A stretch of DNA of 40,781 bases from Candidatus Merdivicinus intestinigallinarum (GTDB lineage Bacteria > Bacillota > Clostridia > Oscillospirales > Ruminococcaceae): contig DVOW01000003.1 in the NCBI GenBank assembly GCA_018713335.1, positions 1 to 40,781 on the forward strand, given 5' to 3'. The notes below the pieces were generated by a model. The model had not been told where the DNA came from. It worked only from the letters and a program-made list of their open reading frames with translations, and made no database searches. The translations under genes and the position numbers were made by a program. Positions 24,615-33,164 of the stretch are shown piece by piece (within the stretch, counting starts at the first letter, position 1; each line of letters opens with the position of its first letter).

Positions 24615-25916
24615 ATGCGGCTGAAAAAGACGGTTTCTTTGGCGCTGGCCGCCCTTGTGGCGTCAGCCGGTATTGCTTATGACTGGGGCCCCGGCGTCAT
24701 GCGGGTCTCCGCTTCTCTGAATTCCCAGAAAAATGAATTGGAGAACCAGCGGGAGCAGATCGACAAAGAGCTGGAAGAGCTGGACAAGCAGCTGGAGGAA
24801 ACCCAAAACAATATTGAGGAGCAGGAAGCCTACCAGAATACCCTCTCCCAGCAGATTTCCCTGAACCTGGACAAGAAAAACGTCCTGGAGCAGCAGCTGT
24901 CCGATTTGAACACCCAAATGGAGGAGAGCCAGGCGCAGCTTGCCCAGATTCAGGAGGACATCACCGCCACGGAAGGGGAGATCCAGAACACCTCCGATAA
25001 ATATAAGGAACGGATGCGGGCCATGTACATGACCTCGGATATGTCCACCCTGGAGCTGCTGTTCCAGGCGGACAGCTTCGCGGATTTCCTCACCAACCTG
25101 GAAATGATGAAGGCCATTTCCCAGCACGACACCGCCCTTTTAGAGACCCTCCGGGGCCAGGTAGACACCCTGGAAGCGGAGCAGCAGGAGGCGGAGCAGG
25201 TGCAGGAGGACATTGCGGCCCAGCAGTCCCAGATCACCGCCCAGAAGCAGGAGCTGGACGCCACCAATTCCCAGCTTCAGGCGGCTTACGCCGAAAGCGA
25301 AACCGCCACCCAGAACCTGGAAAAGGAACGGGAAAACTTTGAGGCCAACAAAGAGCAGCGGCTGAAAGAAGCCGAGGAAATCGACTCGGAAATCAACGAC
25401 CTTCTGGCCCAGATTGCCGAGGAAAACAGGCGGCGGGAGGAGGAGCTCAAAAAACAGCAGGAAGCACAGAACGGTTCCTCTTCCTCCGGCGGAAGCTCTT
25501 CTTCCGGCGGCACCGGCATCATCACCGAAGCGGGCTTCCTCTGGCCCCTGCCGGGATTTTCCAATATCAACTCCGCCTACGGCTGGCGGTTCAATAACAC
25601 CGACTTCCACACCGGCCTGGATATCGGCGGCAGCGGGGTCTACGGCGCGGACATTGTGGCGGCCAAATCCGGCGTGGTGTCCAGCTCCATGACCCACTGG
25701 AGCTACGGGAACAACGTGGTCATCAACCACGGGGACGGGTATGTGACCCTGTACGCCCACTGCTCCCAGCTTCTGGTCAGCCCCGGAGAAACGGTTTCCC
25801 AGGGGCAGGTCATCGCCCGGGTGGGCGCAACCGGCAACGTCACCGGTCCCCACCTGCATTTTGAGGTGTACTATAACGGTGTGCGCCAGAACCCCGCGAA
25901 TTTTGTCCAGTATTAA
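24615..25916 (+). CDS. Coiled-coil M23 peptidase (FtsX-activated, PcsB/EnvC-like), first copy
   Basis: A secreted cell-wall hydrolase or hydrolase activator of 433 residues. Signal peptide about 1-33; a long coiled coil about 35-280 with many Glu/Gln-rich heptads; a Ser/Gly-rich linker (SSSSGGSSSSGG near 295); and a C-terminal M23 (LytM) domain. Zn ligands are visible: His and Asp of FHTGLDIGG and the HLHFEV motif (HxH). All catalytic residues are present, so it may cut peptide bridges itself. Twelve bases behind ftsX with GGAGGC; the same unit is repeated downstream. Confidence 0.92.
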   Translation: MRLKKTVSLALAALVASAGIAYDWGPGVMRVSASLNSQKNELENQREQIDKELEELDKQLEETQNNIEEQEAYQNTLSQQISLNLDKKNVLEQQLSDLNTQMEESQAQLAQIQEDITATEGEIQNTSDKYKERMRAMYMTSDMSTLELLFQADSFADFLTNLEMMKAISQHDTALLETLRGQVDTLEAEQQEAEQVQEDIAAQQSQITAQKQELDATNSQLQAAYAESETATQNLEKERENFEANKEQRLKEAEEIDSEINDLLAQIAEENRRREEELKKQQEAQNGSSSSGGSSSSGGTGIITEAGFLWPLPGFSNINSAYGWRFNNTDFHTGLDIGGSGVYGADIVAAKSGVVSSSMTHWSYGNNVVINHGDGYVTLYAHCSQLLVSPGETVSQGQVIARVGATGNVTGPHLHFEVYYNGVRQNPANFVQY

Positions 25917-25943
25917 AGCCGGACCGCCAAGGAGGTTTTGTCT

Positions 25944-27173
25944 ATGAGATGGAAAAAAATGGGCGCCGTTTTGGCCGCGGCAGGGATCGGGACCGCGGCG
26001 GTCTTCGCCCCCTGGGAGGCCGTGCCGGCGGAAGCCGCCAGCCTTTCTTCCTTAAAGGACCAGCAGGCCCAGATCCAGAAGGAGCTGGACCAGGTCAACG
26101 ATAAGCTGGATGAGCTGGAAAGCGACATCGCCCAGGCGGAGCAGTACCAGAACACTCTGACCCAGCAGATTAACCTGAACCAGCAGAAAATGGGGGTCAT
26201 GGACCAGCAGCTGACCCAGCTGAGCAGCGACCTGGAGGAAAGCGAGGCCCAGCTGGCCCAGACCGTGGAAAATATTGCCGCCAAGGAAACGGAGATCGAG
26301 GATACCACCGACCAGTATAAGCTCCGGATGCGGGCCATGTACATGGCGGGCGAAACCTCCAGCCTGGAACTGCTTTTGGAGGCGGAGAGCTTCGGGGACC
26401 TTCTCACCAACATCGAGATGATGAAGGCCATCTCCCAGCATGACACCGAACTTCTGGAAACCCTCCGGGCCCAGAAAACCGACCTGGAGAACCAAAAGAC
26501 CCAGGCCCAGCGGGTCCAGGAGGACATCAAGACCCAGCAGGCGGATATTTCCGCCCAAAAGCAGGAAATGCAGGCTTTGAACCAGGAACTGGAAGCCGCT
26601 TACGCCGAAAGCGAATCGGCCATGCAGGACGTGGAGCTGGAAAAGCAGCAGTTTGAACAGAATGCCGCCGCAAAAATCGCCGAGCAAAAACAGATTGAAG
26701 CGGAAATCCAGGCGGAGATCAAACGGCTCCAGGAAGAAAATGAGAAAAAGCAGCAGGCCGCAAACGGCGGCAAGCCCACGACCTTTACGGATGGTAGATT
26801 TATCCGCCCGACAAACAGCGGGTATTACATTTCTTCCGGTTACGGTTCCCGCTGGGGCTCCTTCCATTCGGGAATTGACATCACCGCAGGCGGCTGCTAC
26901 GGCGCACCCATTTACGCCGCCGCTTCCGGCACAGTGATTACCGCTTCCTCCCATTGGAGCTACGGCAATTACGTGGTCATCGACCACGGCGGCGGGTACT
27001 CCACCCTGTACGCCCACGCCTCCTCCCTGGCTGTCAGCAAAGGCCAGTATGTGAACCAGGGGGACGTCATCGCCTACATCGGCTCTACCGGCCAGTCCAC
27101 CGGCCCCCACCTGCATTTTGAGGTCCGGGTCAATGGGAATACACAAAACCCCTCAAATTGGGTATCCTATTAA
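25944..27173 (+). CDS. Coiled-coil M23 peptidase (FtsX-activated, PcsB/EnvC-like), second copy
   Basis: Paralogue of the preceding gene, 409 residues from ATG 25944, eight bases after AAGGAGG. It has a signal peptide (about 1-33), a coiled coil of about 230 residues sharing strings such as RMRAMYM, EMMKAISQHDT and AAYAESE with copy one, a short linker without the Ser/Gly run, and an M23 domain with FHSGIDITAGG and HLHFEV, so it too is catalytically complete. The pair looks like a tandem duplication with diverged linkers and similar ends (QNPANFVQY against QNPSNWVSY). Confidence 0.92.
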   Translation: MRWKKMGAVLAAAGIGTAAVFAPWEAVPAEAASLSSLKDQQAQIQKELDQVNDKLDELESDIAQAEQYQNTLTQQINLNQQKMGVMDQQLTQLSSDLEESEAQLAQTVENIAAKETEIEDTTDQYKLRMRAMYMAGETSSLELLLEAESFGDLLTNIEMMKAISQHDTELLETLRAQKTDLENQKTQAQRVQEDIKTQQADISAQKQEMQALNQELEAAYAESESAMQDVELEKQQFEQNAAAKIAEQKQIEAEIQAEIKRLQEENEKKQQAANGGKPTTFTDGRFIRPTNSGYYISSGYGSRWGSFHSGIDITAGGCYGAPIYAAASGTVITASSHWSYGNYVVIDHGGGYSTLYAHASSLAVSKGQYVNQGDVIAYIGSTGQSTGPHLHFEVRVNGNTQNPSNWVSY

Positions 27174-27245
27174 AGCTTCTGCGCCCCGCCCTTTCTGCCG
27201 CGGGGGGGTGCGCTGCTGCCATGCGGCAGGGAAAGGTCCCATGCT

Positions 27246-28445
27246 ATGAACAAAAAAATATCCCTGGGGGCCGCGATCTGCTTTATGGCCATCGCGGCAG
27301 CCATTACCTTTACCATCACCATGACCTACGCCAAGAACATTTTCAACACCAAAATCGCCAATGTGGACGAACGGGCCCAGGTCTATGAGAAAATTTCGGA
27401 AATCGACCAGATCGTCCGGAACAATTACCTGAACGATATCGACGAGGATGAGCTGATTAACGCCATCGCGGACGGGTATATGAACGGCCTGGAAGACGAC
27501 TACGCCTATTATATGGACCAGGAAGAATACAATGAGTATAAAATGGAGAACGCCGGGGAGCTCATCGGCATCGGCGTCACCGTGACCCTGGACGAAAGCG
27601 GGTATATCCGCATCCTGGAAGTCAACGAAGGGTCCCCTGCGGAACAGGCGGGCCTCCAGGCCGGCGACCTGATCACCAAGGTAGGGGACGTGGACGTCCT
27701 GACCGAGGGGTACCAGGAATCCACCGGCCTGATCCGGGGCGAGGAGGGCACCAAAGTGACCCTCACCATCCACCGGGACCAGGAGGAACTGGTGGTGGAA
27801 GTGACCCGGAAGCTCATGGACACCATTACGGTCACCTATCGGATGATTGGGGAAAACGGCTATATCAAGATCTCCAAGTTCGACAGCAACACTCCCCGGG
27901 ATTTCAAAGCGGCCGTAGAGGACCTGGAAGCTCAGGGGGCTACCGGCCTGATCTTTGACGTCCGCGACAATCCCGGCGGCCTGTTGGATTCCGTGGCGGA
28001 AGTTTTGGACTATCTGCTGCCGGAAGGGGATATCGTGTCCTCCACCGACAGCAAAGGGAACACAGAGGTGCTGTACACCTCGGACGCGGACTTTGTGGAT
28101 ATGCCCATGGTGGTCATCTGCAACGGCGAAACCGCCAGCGCGGCGGAGCTCTTTTCCGCGGGGCTGCGGGATTACCAGAAAGCGGAGCTGGTGGGGGTCA
28201 ACACCTTCGGCAAAGGCATCATGCAGACGTCCTACAGCCTGGCGGACGGTTCCGCCATCAACTTTACCACCCATTACTACAACCCGCCTTCCGGCGTCAA
28301 TTTCCATGGGGTGGGGCTGAAACCGGATTACGAGGTGCAGCTGACGGATGAGCAGGCCCTCCGCCTGGGCGAGCTTTCCGATGAGGAAGACGCCCAGCTT
28401 CAAAAGGCGATTTCCGTTCTGGATTCTCAAAAATCCGCCTCATAA
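27246..28445 (+). CDS. S41-family C-terminal processing protease
   Basis: Secreted or membrane-anchored serine protease of the Ctp/Prc type, 399 residues. An N-terminal membrane segment (about 8-30), a PDZ domain (about 95-185, IRILEVNEGSPAEQAGLQAGDLI) and an S41 domain with RDNPGG, the catalytic Ser in GETASAAELF and the Lys in NTFGKG. It is the last gene of the ftsEX cluster and probably processes or removes the M23 proteins or other division proteins. It starts 72 bases after the second M23 gene, with AAAGG upstream. Confidence 0.92.
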   Translation: MNKKISLGAAICFMAIAAAITFTITMTYAKNIFNTKIANVDERAQVYEKISEIDQIVRNNYLNDIDEDELINAIADGYMNGLEDDYAYYMDQEEYNEYKMENAGELIGIGVTVTLDESGYIRILEVNEGSPAEQAGLQAGDLITKVGDVDVLTEGYQESTGLIRGEEGTKVTLTIHRDQEELVVEVTRKLMDTITVTYRMIGENGYIKISKFDSNTPRDFKAAVEDLEAQGATGLIFDVRDNPGGLLDSVAEVLDYLLPEGDIVSSTDSKGNTEVLYTSDADFVDMPMVVICNGETASAAELFSAGLRDYQKAELVGVNTFGKGIMQTSYSLADGSAINFTTHYYNPPSGVNFHGVGLKPDYEVQLTDEQALRLGELSDEEDAQLQKAISVLDSQKSAS

Positions 28446-28455
28446 AGGGGGATAA

Positions 28456-28500
28456 AAACAGCGCGTCCGCCGTGAAAACGCTCATGGCAGCGCGCTGTTT
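28456..28500. terminator. Convergent terminator between S41 protease and endonuclease-type gene
   Basis: Outer stem AAACAGCGCG (28456-28465) with CGCGCTGTTT (28491-28500) and an inner hairpin near 28469-28487. The T-run is better on the minus strand (TGTTTTTATC), so it serves the minus-strand gene best but can end both. Confidence 0.75.
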
Positions 28501-28514
28501 CCGTTTGGAAGGCT

Positions 28515-29279
28515 TTACAGGGTCAGTTCTGCGCAGATGGGGTAGTGGTCGGAAAGGTATACGCCGTTGACTTCCTCATCCCAGCACCGGACATCCTTGA
28601 CCTGGAAAGGTTCTGTGATGTAGATATAGTCGATTTTGCAGTCGTCCTTTTCTCCCGGATGGAAACCGTGGAAGGTGGTGGGAAGGTGCGCTGTGATATC
28701 CCGCAGGCCCAGGGAAGCAAATTCCTGAATGGGGGACATTTCCACAGAGTCCGGATAAGCGTTGAAATCGCCCATGAGAACGGAGGGAAGGGCCAGCTTG
28801 TCCGAATCGTCCTCCATCTGCCGGAGGATCTGGCTTAAGCCCTGAATCCGGGCCTGAGCGCCGATGTGGTCCAGGTGGGTATTGTAAACCCGGATGGGGG
28901 TGGGGAACTCCTGGTTCTTCACAATGGCCATGGCGCAGGTCCGGGGGCATTCGCTCTGGTTTTCATAACGGGAACCGGGAACATACGGGGTGGGGGACAG
29001 CCAGAATACTTCCAGTCCCAGCAGTTCCGAGGTTTCGTTGCGGACGGCGATGGTCATAGCCTCGTCCTGGTACTCTGCGGAACGGCTGCACCCGACTACC
29101 GTATAGCCGGGAAGGCTGTCCCGCAGCCATTTCTGGACATGGGGCAGTACCTCCTGGAAGCCGATCACATCCGGCTTTTCCTGACCAATCCGGTCAAGGA
29201 GCAAGGGTTTTCGGAACTCGAAATTGTTTTTTCCGTCTATTCCAAAATCCCCGCGGATGTTGAAAGTTACGATTTTCAT
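28515..29279 (-). CDS. Endonuclease/exonuclease/phosphatase-family hydrolase
   Basis: A 254-residue metal-dependent hydrolase of the EEP superfamily. Motifs seen: FNIRGD near the start, GFQEVL (metal Glu), YNTHLDHIG, MGDFNAYPDS and the end SDHYPICAEL with the catalytic Asp-His pair. Proteins of this size and motif set act on phosphodiester or sphingomyelin-like substrates; the substrate here is unknown. There is no signal peptide, so it is cytoplasmic. ATG at 29279 has a consensus promoter upstream. Confidence 0.9.
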   Translation of the reverse strand: MKIVTFNIRGDFGIDGKNNFEFRKPLLLDRIGQEKPDVIGFQEVLPHVQKWLRDSLPGYTVVGCSRSAEYQDEAMTIAVRNETSELLGLEVFWLSPTPYVPGSRYENQSECPRTCAMAIVKNQEFPTPIRVYNTHLDHIGAQARIQGLSQILRQMEDDSDKLALPSVLMGDFNAYPDSVEMSPIQEFASLGLRDITAHLPTTFHGFHPGEKDDCKIDYIYITEPFQVKDVRCWDEEVNGVYLSDHYPICAELTL

Positions 29280-29325
29280 GATAAAGTACTCCTTTCTGGT
29301 GGAACTATGTCCTATTTTCGTCTTT

Positions 29326-29354
29326 ATTATAGTCTAAGAATTGAGCGTTGTCAA
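29326..29354 (-). promoter_or_regulatory. Consensus promoter of the EEP hydrolase
   Basis: On the minus strand a perfect TTGACA (29349-29354), 17-base spacer and perfect TATAAT (29326-29331), the strongest promoter in the window. No equally good promoter is seen for the divergent amidase gene. Confidence 0.9.
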
Positions 29355-29410
29355 CAAATCTGCCGATTTTTCATAGGATAGACGGAATAACACTGGAAAG
29401 GATGACGCCC

Positions 29411-30169
29411 ATGCCCCGTATTTACCTAAGCCCCTCCACCCAGGAATACAACCTCTATGCCTGCGGCGGCAACGAGGAATACTACATGAACCTGATTGCG
29501 GACGCCATGTCCCCCTGGCTCCTGGCCAACAGCATCCGCTACACCCGCAATACCCCCGATATGACCGCCGCTTCCTCCATCCGCCAGTCCTGGGAAAGCA
29601 CCTATGATTTTTATCTGTCCCTCCACTCCAACGCCTCCCCCGAAGGGCAGGAAGGCTCCCGCCGGGGTGCGGAGGTCTATTACTCCCCTGTGAGCCAGAA
29701 CGGCCGCCGGGCCGCCGAGATCATCGCCGCAAACCTGCGGGAGATCTACCCGTATCCGGAATGGGTCCGGACCCTGCCCACCACACGTCTGGGGGAAGTG
29801 ACCCGGACCAAGCCCCCGGCGGTCCTCATTGAGTTCGCCTACCATGACAATCCGGACGACGCGGAATGGATCCGGCAGAATATCGAGCCAATCGCCGTCA
29901 ATGTGGTCCAGTCCATGGCAGAATACTTCTATCTGCCCTTTTCCCAGGCCGTCGTGCCCCAAATGGGGACGGTGGCCACCGCCTGGGGCAATTTGAACCT
30001 CCGGAAACGCCCCTTCCCGGACGCGCAGATCATTGCCCGGCTGCCCAAGGATTCCCCGGTGACGGTTTACGGCCGGTGGCAGGGCTGGTACACCGTAAAG
30101 GCGGGGGAACACCTGGGCTACGTCAGCGCAGCCTATATCCACCTGGATGAACCCTTAGCAGATCAGTAA
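29411..30169 (+). CDS. N-acetylmuramoyl-L-alanine amidase with SH3-like domain
   Basis: Cell-wall amidase-3 type enzyme of 252 residues. It has no signal peptide when started at ATG 29411, which is nine bases after AAAGG; an ATG at 29402 and a longer frame from 29348 lack good ribosome-binding sites. The amidase_3 core (about 1-175) shows GGNEEYYMNLIAD (metal-binding Glu), SLHSNAS (His) and VLIEFAYHDN (catalytic Glu). The first histidine ligand of the usual GHGG motif is absent. The C-terminal SH3b domain (about 185-240) has WGNLNLRKRP and WYTVKAGEHLGYVS. Confidence 0.85.
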   Translation: MPRIYLSPSTQEYNLYACGGNEEYYMNLIADAMSPWLLANSIRYTRNTPDMTAASSIRQSWESTYDFYLSLHSNASPEGQEGSRRGAEVYYSPVSQNGRRAAEIIAANLREIYPYPEWVRTLPTTRLGEVTRTKPPAVLIEFAYHDNPDDAEWIRQNIEPIAVNVVQSMAEYFYLPFSQAVVPQMGTVATAWGNLNLRKRPFPDAQIIARLPKDSPVTVYGRWQGWYTVKAGEHLGYVSAAYIHLDEPLADQ

Positions 30170-30190
30170 CACACAAAAAGGATGATGAAA

Positions 30191-30688
30191 ATGGAAAACG
30201 TTGTACTCATTGGGATGCCCGGGTGCGGGAAAAGCACCGTGGGCGTCATTTTGGCCAAAACCCTGGGGGTTGACTTTATCGACACCGACCTGGTGATCCA
30301 GAAACGGGAAGGGGGCCTTTTGCAGGAGCTGCTCAACAGCCGGGGGATGGAGGCCTTTTTGGACGCGGAATCCGCGGCGGTGCGTTCCGTGGACTGCGCC
30401 GGGGCGGTCATTGCCACCGGCGGCAGCGTGGTCTACCGGCCGGAGGCAATGGCCCACCTGAAAAAAAGGGGCCGCATCGTTTACCTGCGGCTCCCTTACC
30501 CGGATATGATGGCCCGGCTGTCCAATATCAAAACCAGGGGCATCGCCATTGCGCCGGGAAAAACCATGGCGGACGTGTACGCCGAACGGGTCCCCTTGTA
30601 TGAGAAATACGCGGATCTGACAGTGGACTGCGCCGGTTTGACGGTGGAGGAAACGGTGACGGCTTTGGTCGACGCCCTCCGTGCATAA
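30191..30688 (+). CDS. aroK: Shikimate kinase
   Basis: Phosphorylates shikimate in aromatic amino-acid synthesis; 165 residues. Walker A is GMPGCGKST near the start (residues 8-16), then DTD (shikimate binding, DFIDTDLVIQ), RGMEAFLDAES and the glycine motif ATGGS. The adenine-binding/lid segment is short. I start at ATG 30191, six bases after AAAAGGATG; ATGs at 30182 and 30185 are too close to that site. It is not near other aro genes in the window; neighbours are a wall amidase and pepF. Confidence 0.88.
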   Translation: MENVVLIGMPGCGKSTVGVILAKTLGVDFIDTDLVIQKREGGLLQELLNSRGMEAFLDAESAAVRSVDCAGAVIATGGSVVYRPEAMAHLKKRGRIVYLRLPYPDMMARLSNIKTRGIAIAPGKTMADVYAERVPLYEKYADLTVDCAGLTVEETVTALVDALRA

Positions 30689-30691
30689 AAG

Positions 30692-30730
30692 AACGCTTTG
30701 CGGTGACAAATGCCACTGCAAAGCGTTTTT
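30692..30730. terminator. Convergent terminator between aroK and pepF
   Basis: Stem 30692-30701 with 30718-30727, extended by a GTG/CAC inner stem, followed by TTTTT on the plus strand. On the minus strand TTCTTTT also follows, so it can end both converging transcripts. Confidence 0.85.
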
Positions 30731-30761
30731 CGTTATTCTGCAAACAGACGGGCCGTTCCGG

Positions 30762-32546
30762 TCAGATGTGCAGAACTTTTTTCAGTTCCGCCAGGGTTTC
30801 GGCGAAATCCGCCACAGTGTCCAGGACCGGCTGGGGAGAAGCCATGTCCACCCCGGCGATCTTCAGGAGCTCAATGGGATGGGCGCTGGAGCCGCTGGCT
30901 AAGAATTTCCGGTAATCGTCCACCGCCGGCTGGCCCAGCTCCCGGATGCGCCGGGAAATAGCGACCGCTGCCGCAAGGCCGGTGGAGTACTGGTAAACGT
31001 AATAGGCGTTATAGAAATGGGGGATCCGGGCCCACTCGTAAGAAATGATGTCGTCCGCCTCGAAGTCCGGGCCGTAATAGTCCGCCACCAGGCCCCGGTA
31101 GATTTCGCAGAGGGTGGAAGGCAGCAGGGGCTTGCCTTCTTCCGTCAGCTTGTGGGCCTGATACTCAAAGTCCGCGAAAATGGTCTGCCGGAACACGGTG
31201 GAACGGATGTCGTCCAGATGTTTGGACAAAAGCAGGGCCTTCTCCTCATCGGTTTGGGCCTTTTGGAGCAGGTCGTGGAACAGGAGCATCTCGTTGGTGG
31301 TGGAGGCCACTTCGGCGCAGAAAATGCTATAGTCCGAGTAAATGAAGGGCTGTTCCTTCTGGCTGTAGTAGGTGTGCATGGAATGGCCCAGCTCATGGGC
31401 CAGGGTGAACACATCGTCCAGTGTGTCGGTGTAGTTTAGGAGCATGTAGGGGTGGACGCCGGGCGCGCCGGTGGAATAAGCGCCGCTGCGTTTGTTTTTG
31501 CCGGGATAAATATCGATCCAGCGGTCATCCACCGCGTGGCGCATGACCTCGTTGTAATCCTCGCCCAGAACAGCGGTGGCTTCCAGGACGATTTCTTTCC
31601 CTTCCTGATAAGGGTAGGCTTTTTCCGTGTCCTTTACGATGGGCACAAAGAAGTCGTAGTGATGGATCTTGTCCACGCCCAGCAGCTGTTTCCGCAGGGA
31701 AACATATTCCTGCAGGGGGCCGGTGTTGGACCGGAGGGTCTGGATCAGGTTGTCATAAACTTCCTCGGGGACATGGTTTTCCGCCAAAGCGGCTTCCCGG
31801 GCGGTTCGATAATTACGGCTCTTGGCGGCGTAAACGTCGCTCTTGACGGAACCGGCATAGTTACTGGCAATGGTGCGGATGTGTTTGCCGTAAGTGCCCA
31901 GAAGCCCTTCAAAATAATCCCGGCGGTAGCGGCGGTCCTGGGAGTTCAAGGCAGCGCCCAGGCCGGAATCGCTGACCTGGACGGGCTTGCCGTCGGGGCC
32001 TTCCACTTCCGGAAAAGCCATGTCGTTGACGGTCAGGTCCTCATAGATCTTTTCAAAGCTCTGGCCCATATCCTGCATCCGGACCAGCATTTCCTCGCCC
32101 TTCTGATCCAGGACATGCTCTTTTTTGGAGAAGAAATCTTCCGCGAAATGGCGGTAAACAGCAAGCTCCGGCTGTTCTTTCACAAAGCTCTCGAATTTTT
32201 CCAGGCTTTCCTGCATCAGTTCCGGAGCCAGGAAGGCGGTCTTTTCACCGAAACGGTTATATTCCGTCATAACCCGTTCGCACATGCTTTTCGCGGCATC
32301 GTCGGACATATCAGGATGATACTTACAGGCGGCGTAAAGGTGCAGGCGGGAAAGGGAAATCATGCACTGTTCATGAAGCTTTGCCGTTTCCAGAAGGCCG
32401 GCGGCGCTGGCAGCGGCGCATCCCTTGCGGCTGGCCAGCCGGTCGATGAGGGAAGGGAGGGCTTTCAGTTCCGTTTCCCATTCTGTGTCGGAAGCATAAA
32501 TATCCTGGAGGTTCCAGGTGGCGTTTTGCTGATTCAATTTGCTCAT
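30762..32546 (-). CDS. pepF: Oligoendopeptidase F (M3 family)
   Basis: Zinc metallopeptidase that cleaves peptides of about 7 to 17 residues in the cytoplasm; about 594 residues. The Zn motif is HELGHSMH with the downstream glutamate in the family pattern (EVASTTNEM). ATG 32546 lies directly on the ribosome-binding site (GAAAGG touches it); a TTG three codons in (32537) has the spacing seen in other genes here and may be the true start. The promoter at 32565-32593 makes the start at 32588 impossible. It is transcribed towards aroK. Confidence 0.93.
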   Translation of the reverse strand: MSKLNQQNATWNLQDIYASDTEWETELKALPSLIDRLASRKGCAAASAAGLLETAKLHEQCMISLSRLHLYAACKYHPDMSDDAAKSMCERVMTEYNRFGEKTAFLAPELMQESLEKFESFVKEQPELAVYRHFAEDFFSKKEHVLDQKGEEMLVRMQDMGQSFEKIYEDLTVNDMAFPEVEGPDGKPVQVSDSGLGAALNSQDRRYRRDYFEGLLGTYGKHIRTIASNYAGSVKSDVYAAKSRNYRTAREAALAENHVPEEVYDNLIQTLRSNTGPLQEYVSLRKQLLGVDKIHHYDFFVPIVKDTEKAYPYQEGKEIVLEATAVLGEDYNEVMRHAVDDRWIDIYPGKNKRSGAYSTGAPGVHPYMLLNYTDTLDDVFTLAHELGHSMHTYYSQKEQPFIYSDYSIFCAEVASTTNEMLLFHDLLQKAQTDEEKALLLSKHLDDIRSTVFRQTIFADFEYQAHKLTEEGKPLLPSTLCEIYRGLVADYYGPDFEADDIISYEWARIPHFYNAYYVYQYSTGLAAAVAISRRIRELGQPAVDDYRKFLASGSSAHPIELLKIAGVDMASPQPVLDTVADFAETLAELKKVLHI

Positions 32547-32564
32547 CCTTTCGCGTTTTTTTCT

Positions 32565-32593
32565 ATTATACCCCAACGAATGCCCCATGTAAA
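32565..32593 (-). promoter_or_regulatory. Promoter of pepF
   Basis: On the minus strand TTTACA (32588-32593), 17-base spacer, perfect TATAAT (32565-32570). Transcription would start about 12 bases before the ATG at 32546. Confidence 0.8.
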
Positions 32594-32622
32594 GCCCTGC
32601 CGGGAGGTACGGGAAAATAAAA

Positions 32623-32649
32623 CAGCCCGCCGGTTTCCGAAGCGGGCTG
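32623..32649 (-). terminator. Terminator after the collagen-like gene
   Basis: Perfect 8-bp stem CAGCCCGC/GCGGGCTG (32623-32630 with 32642-32649), then TTTTATTTT on the minus strand. It begins six bases after the stop codon of the collagen-like gene. Confidence 0.75.
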
Positions 32650-32655
32650 CGGGGA

Positions 32656-33153
32656 TCATGGCAGGCGGTTCAATTTGAGGATGGCCAAGGTTATTGCACC
32701 GTCTGTGGCGGTAGTAGGGCTGTTGAAGGTCAGGTAAAACTCCGTGGGAGAAGGGTCCGGGACAAACAGAATAAAATGGGAAGAGCCGCTTGCTGAGGAG
32801 CCGTTGGCGCTGGTGGCAAAATAGACGCCGGTTTCCAAATGGGCGGCGCTGTTGTAGGTGGGGGTCACCTGCATATAGGACGGTGTCCGGAAAATGCAGG
32901 ACACGCTGTAGGAAATGAGGTAATAGCCCGGATCCAGGGTCAGGCGGGTCAGGGTGGTGTTGGTGATGGTGCCGGTAGGGTCCGGTACGCTGGGAACCAG
33001 GGGCAGCTCAATTTGTGATTCCCAAAAATCACTGAAATCAAGAAAAGACGCGAAAACGTTTTCAATCGTTTCCCCGGGAATCCCGCGGGGCCCCTGGGCC
33101 CCAACAGCGCCGGCAGGGCCAGTGGCTCCGGTGGCTCCAGTGGCCGCATTCAT
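32656..33153 (-). CDS. Collagen-like (GXY-repeat) protein, truncated at the 5' end
   Basis: A 165-residue remainder of a collagen-like or exosporium-type protein. The first 25 residues are Gly-X-Y repeats with Thr/Ala at X and Y (GATGATGPAGAVG), then a C-terminal globular head of about 135 residues rich in Thr, Ser and aromatic residues, resembling trimeric C1q/BclA-type heads. There is no signal peptide, no ribosome-binding site before the ATG at 33153, and the open frame continues upstream to a TAG without repeats. Right next to it, 11 bases away, is the stop codon of a large serine recombinase. So the 5' part is probably missing, replaced by the recombinase element. Confidence 0.7.
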   Translation of the reverse strand: MNAATGATGATGPAGAVGAQGPRGIPGETIENVFASFLDFSDFWESQIELPLVPSVPDPTGTITNTTLTRLTLDPGYYLISYSVSCIFRTPSYMQVTPTYNSAAHLETGVYFATSANGSSASGSSHFILFVPDPSPTEFYLTFNSPTTATDGAITLAILKLNRLP

Positions 33154-33164
33154 ATATGCGCAAC

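Noticed and set aside
26052-27146. 364-residue minus-strand ORF
   Set aside because: Antisense shadow of the second M23 gene, no ribosome-binding site.
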